A stretch of DNA of 64,000 nt from Azorinus chamasolen (taxonomy: Eukaryota; Mollusca; Bivalvia; Cardiida; Solecurtidae). The stretch lies in NCBI GenBank assembly GCA_963576725.1, contig OY755241.1, forward strand, positions 61,067,071-61,131,070, given 5' to 3'. Numbering within the stretch: the stretch's first letter is position 1; every line of letters starts with the position of its first letter. A program made the translations under genes and the position numbers. Of this stretch, positions 63,032 to 64,000 are shown one piece after another. The notes below the pieces were generated by a model that saw only the letters and a program-made list of their open reading frames with translations, had not been told where the DNA came from and ran no database searches.

Positions 63032-63301
63032 TTAACCCTTTCCCTTTTCTATATGTATTCCAAATTTTATGTGTACACCATTCATTCATTCATTCCAAAT
63101 TTCAATACCTACTGAATATTCATGGACAAAATAGTTATGAAGGTGGAACATTATAGCCATTTTAGAAATTAAAGAAACACATCTATCAAATTCCATTAGC
63201 AAACAGAGCAGACCCTGTGCAGACGGCTCGGCTCCTATAAGAGCCGTCTGATCTTGGTCTACTCTGTTTGCAAATGTGTGTAAATACGAAGGAATGGTTA
63301 A
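63032..63301. mobile_element. Palindromic MITE, family A, holding LINE tail N11
   Basis: TTAACCCTTTCCC start, AAGGAATGGTTAA end, same central palindrome around 63200-63270. Confidence 0.75.
63068..63092 (+). mobile_element. LINE copy N11, 25-bp tail-only insertion
   Basis: ACACC(ATTC)n preceded by a few unmatched bases, between TTCCAAATTT at 63058-63067 and 63093-63102, inside a TTAA-edged MITE. Confidence 0.7.
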
Positions 63302-63446
63302 CACCGTTTGAGCTAGGCTTCATTACACAAAATTTAGGAATAAATCATTTTCGGTTCGAATCAAGTGACAGAACTAAGTGAAAATATTTACATGTGAAAC
63401 TATGGATACCTTGATATCGTTCTGTATTTTCCGATACATGTGTATA

Positions 63447-63650
63447 CAGTAGAATCTTCCCAAGCGGTCATTCATTTATTGAACATAGGAGTCTTAAAAA
63501 GCAGATAGTTGCTTAATGCAAGGCAAATGTAATGCAGAAAGCTCCTGTTGGAGCTTTCTGCACTACTTTTGACTTGCATTAAACTACCACCTGCCTTACA
63601 AGCCCATGGTGATTCCTCTTTTTGGTGGTTGTTTTAGTCTGGGTCTACTG
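63447..63650. mobile_element. TA-flanked MITE, family C
   Basis: CAGTAGAATC … GGGTCTACTG with TA at 63445-63446 and 63651-63652; centre AAAGCTCCTGTTGGAGCTTT. A fragment of the same family lies at 59600-59760. Confidence 0.7.
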
Positions 63651-64000
63651 TACAATCACTACTTTGATATATAAAAGGTGAACGGCAATCTGTCCATTAC
63701 CAGCGTTGAATGATTTGTAACCAGGAGATATTTAGCTGTACTGAAAGGTTGGTACCCTAATTACATTAAGTGATATTCTCTTATAATTCATATTTGAATG
63801 GCATTGTACACAATTATAAATCAGTGATACGTATTGCATTTAATGTATACTGCTGTACAATGATGAGACTCTAATAAAAATTAATATATAATAAGTATTC
63901 GGTCTGACAAGCACAAGCAAACAGTGCAAAGTCAGATCAGGGTCTACAATGTTTTGTAATAGTTATGTCAGGTTTTAAAACATTTTATTTGAACAAGGTT

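Overview
This is eukaryotic DNA, AT-rich and intron-bearing, most likely from a bivalve mollusc. Three things point there: many short elements that begin near TTTTTAGCTCACC or end near CTCTTGTT and carry ~165-bp tandem cores (the bivalve pearl/HINE type), frequent 'accttgacct' repeats, and I-group LINEs and Ty3/Gypsy elements of invertebrate type. The species call is inference. No bacterial operon, CRISPR array or rRNA is present.

Host genes. (1) Positions 26790-3288, minus strand: a 13-exon gene assembled here from splice sites and codon phase. It is open throughout, 752 residues long, with a basic N terminus, a Cys/His cluster and a DDE-transposase-like domain that resembles ISL2EU-type transposases. 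Its introns hold most of the left half's repeats. (2) Positions 61422-59351, minus: three phase-matched exons of a Myb/SANT-like protein whose conserved Trp codon 10 reads TGA. (3) Orphan exon candidates at 29242-29021 (minus) and 60930-61123 (plus).

Mobile DNA. Positions 28-42 kb hold a nested cluster of one LINE family with an (ATTC)n tail. A palindromic MITE was split by a LINE (31288-41886), which was then split by a full-length 5.77-kb copy (33513-39286) and by a truncated copy (40569-41598). Each insertion has a readable target duplication. Remnants of the same family as short as 20-61 bp lie at 2373, 13549 and 63068. A second, divergent LINE remnant lies at 43332-45200. Positions 45605-59288 are one minus-strand Ty3/Gypsy provirus with ~1.45-kb LTRs, a tRNA-Leu-like primer site, and broken gag, pol and integrase. 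A third ORF encoding a C2H2-finger protein occupies the env position. Later arrivals interrupt the provirus: a LINE fragment in the left LTR, a Helentron-like element with an endonuclease remnant (itself holding another LINE), and a TA-flanked element with two facing tRNA-like modules in the right LTR.

The rest is dominated by HINE-type elements, including a recently copied ~2.5-kb pair at 14.7 and 22.3 kb, palindromic MITEs with TTAA edges, TA-flanked MITEs, tRNA-derived SINEs, and simple repeats.
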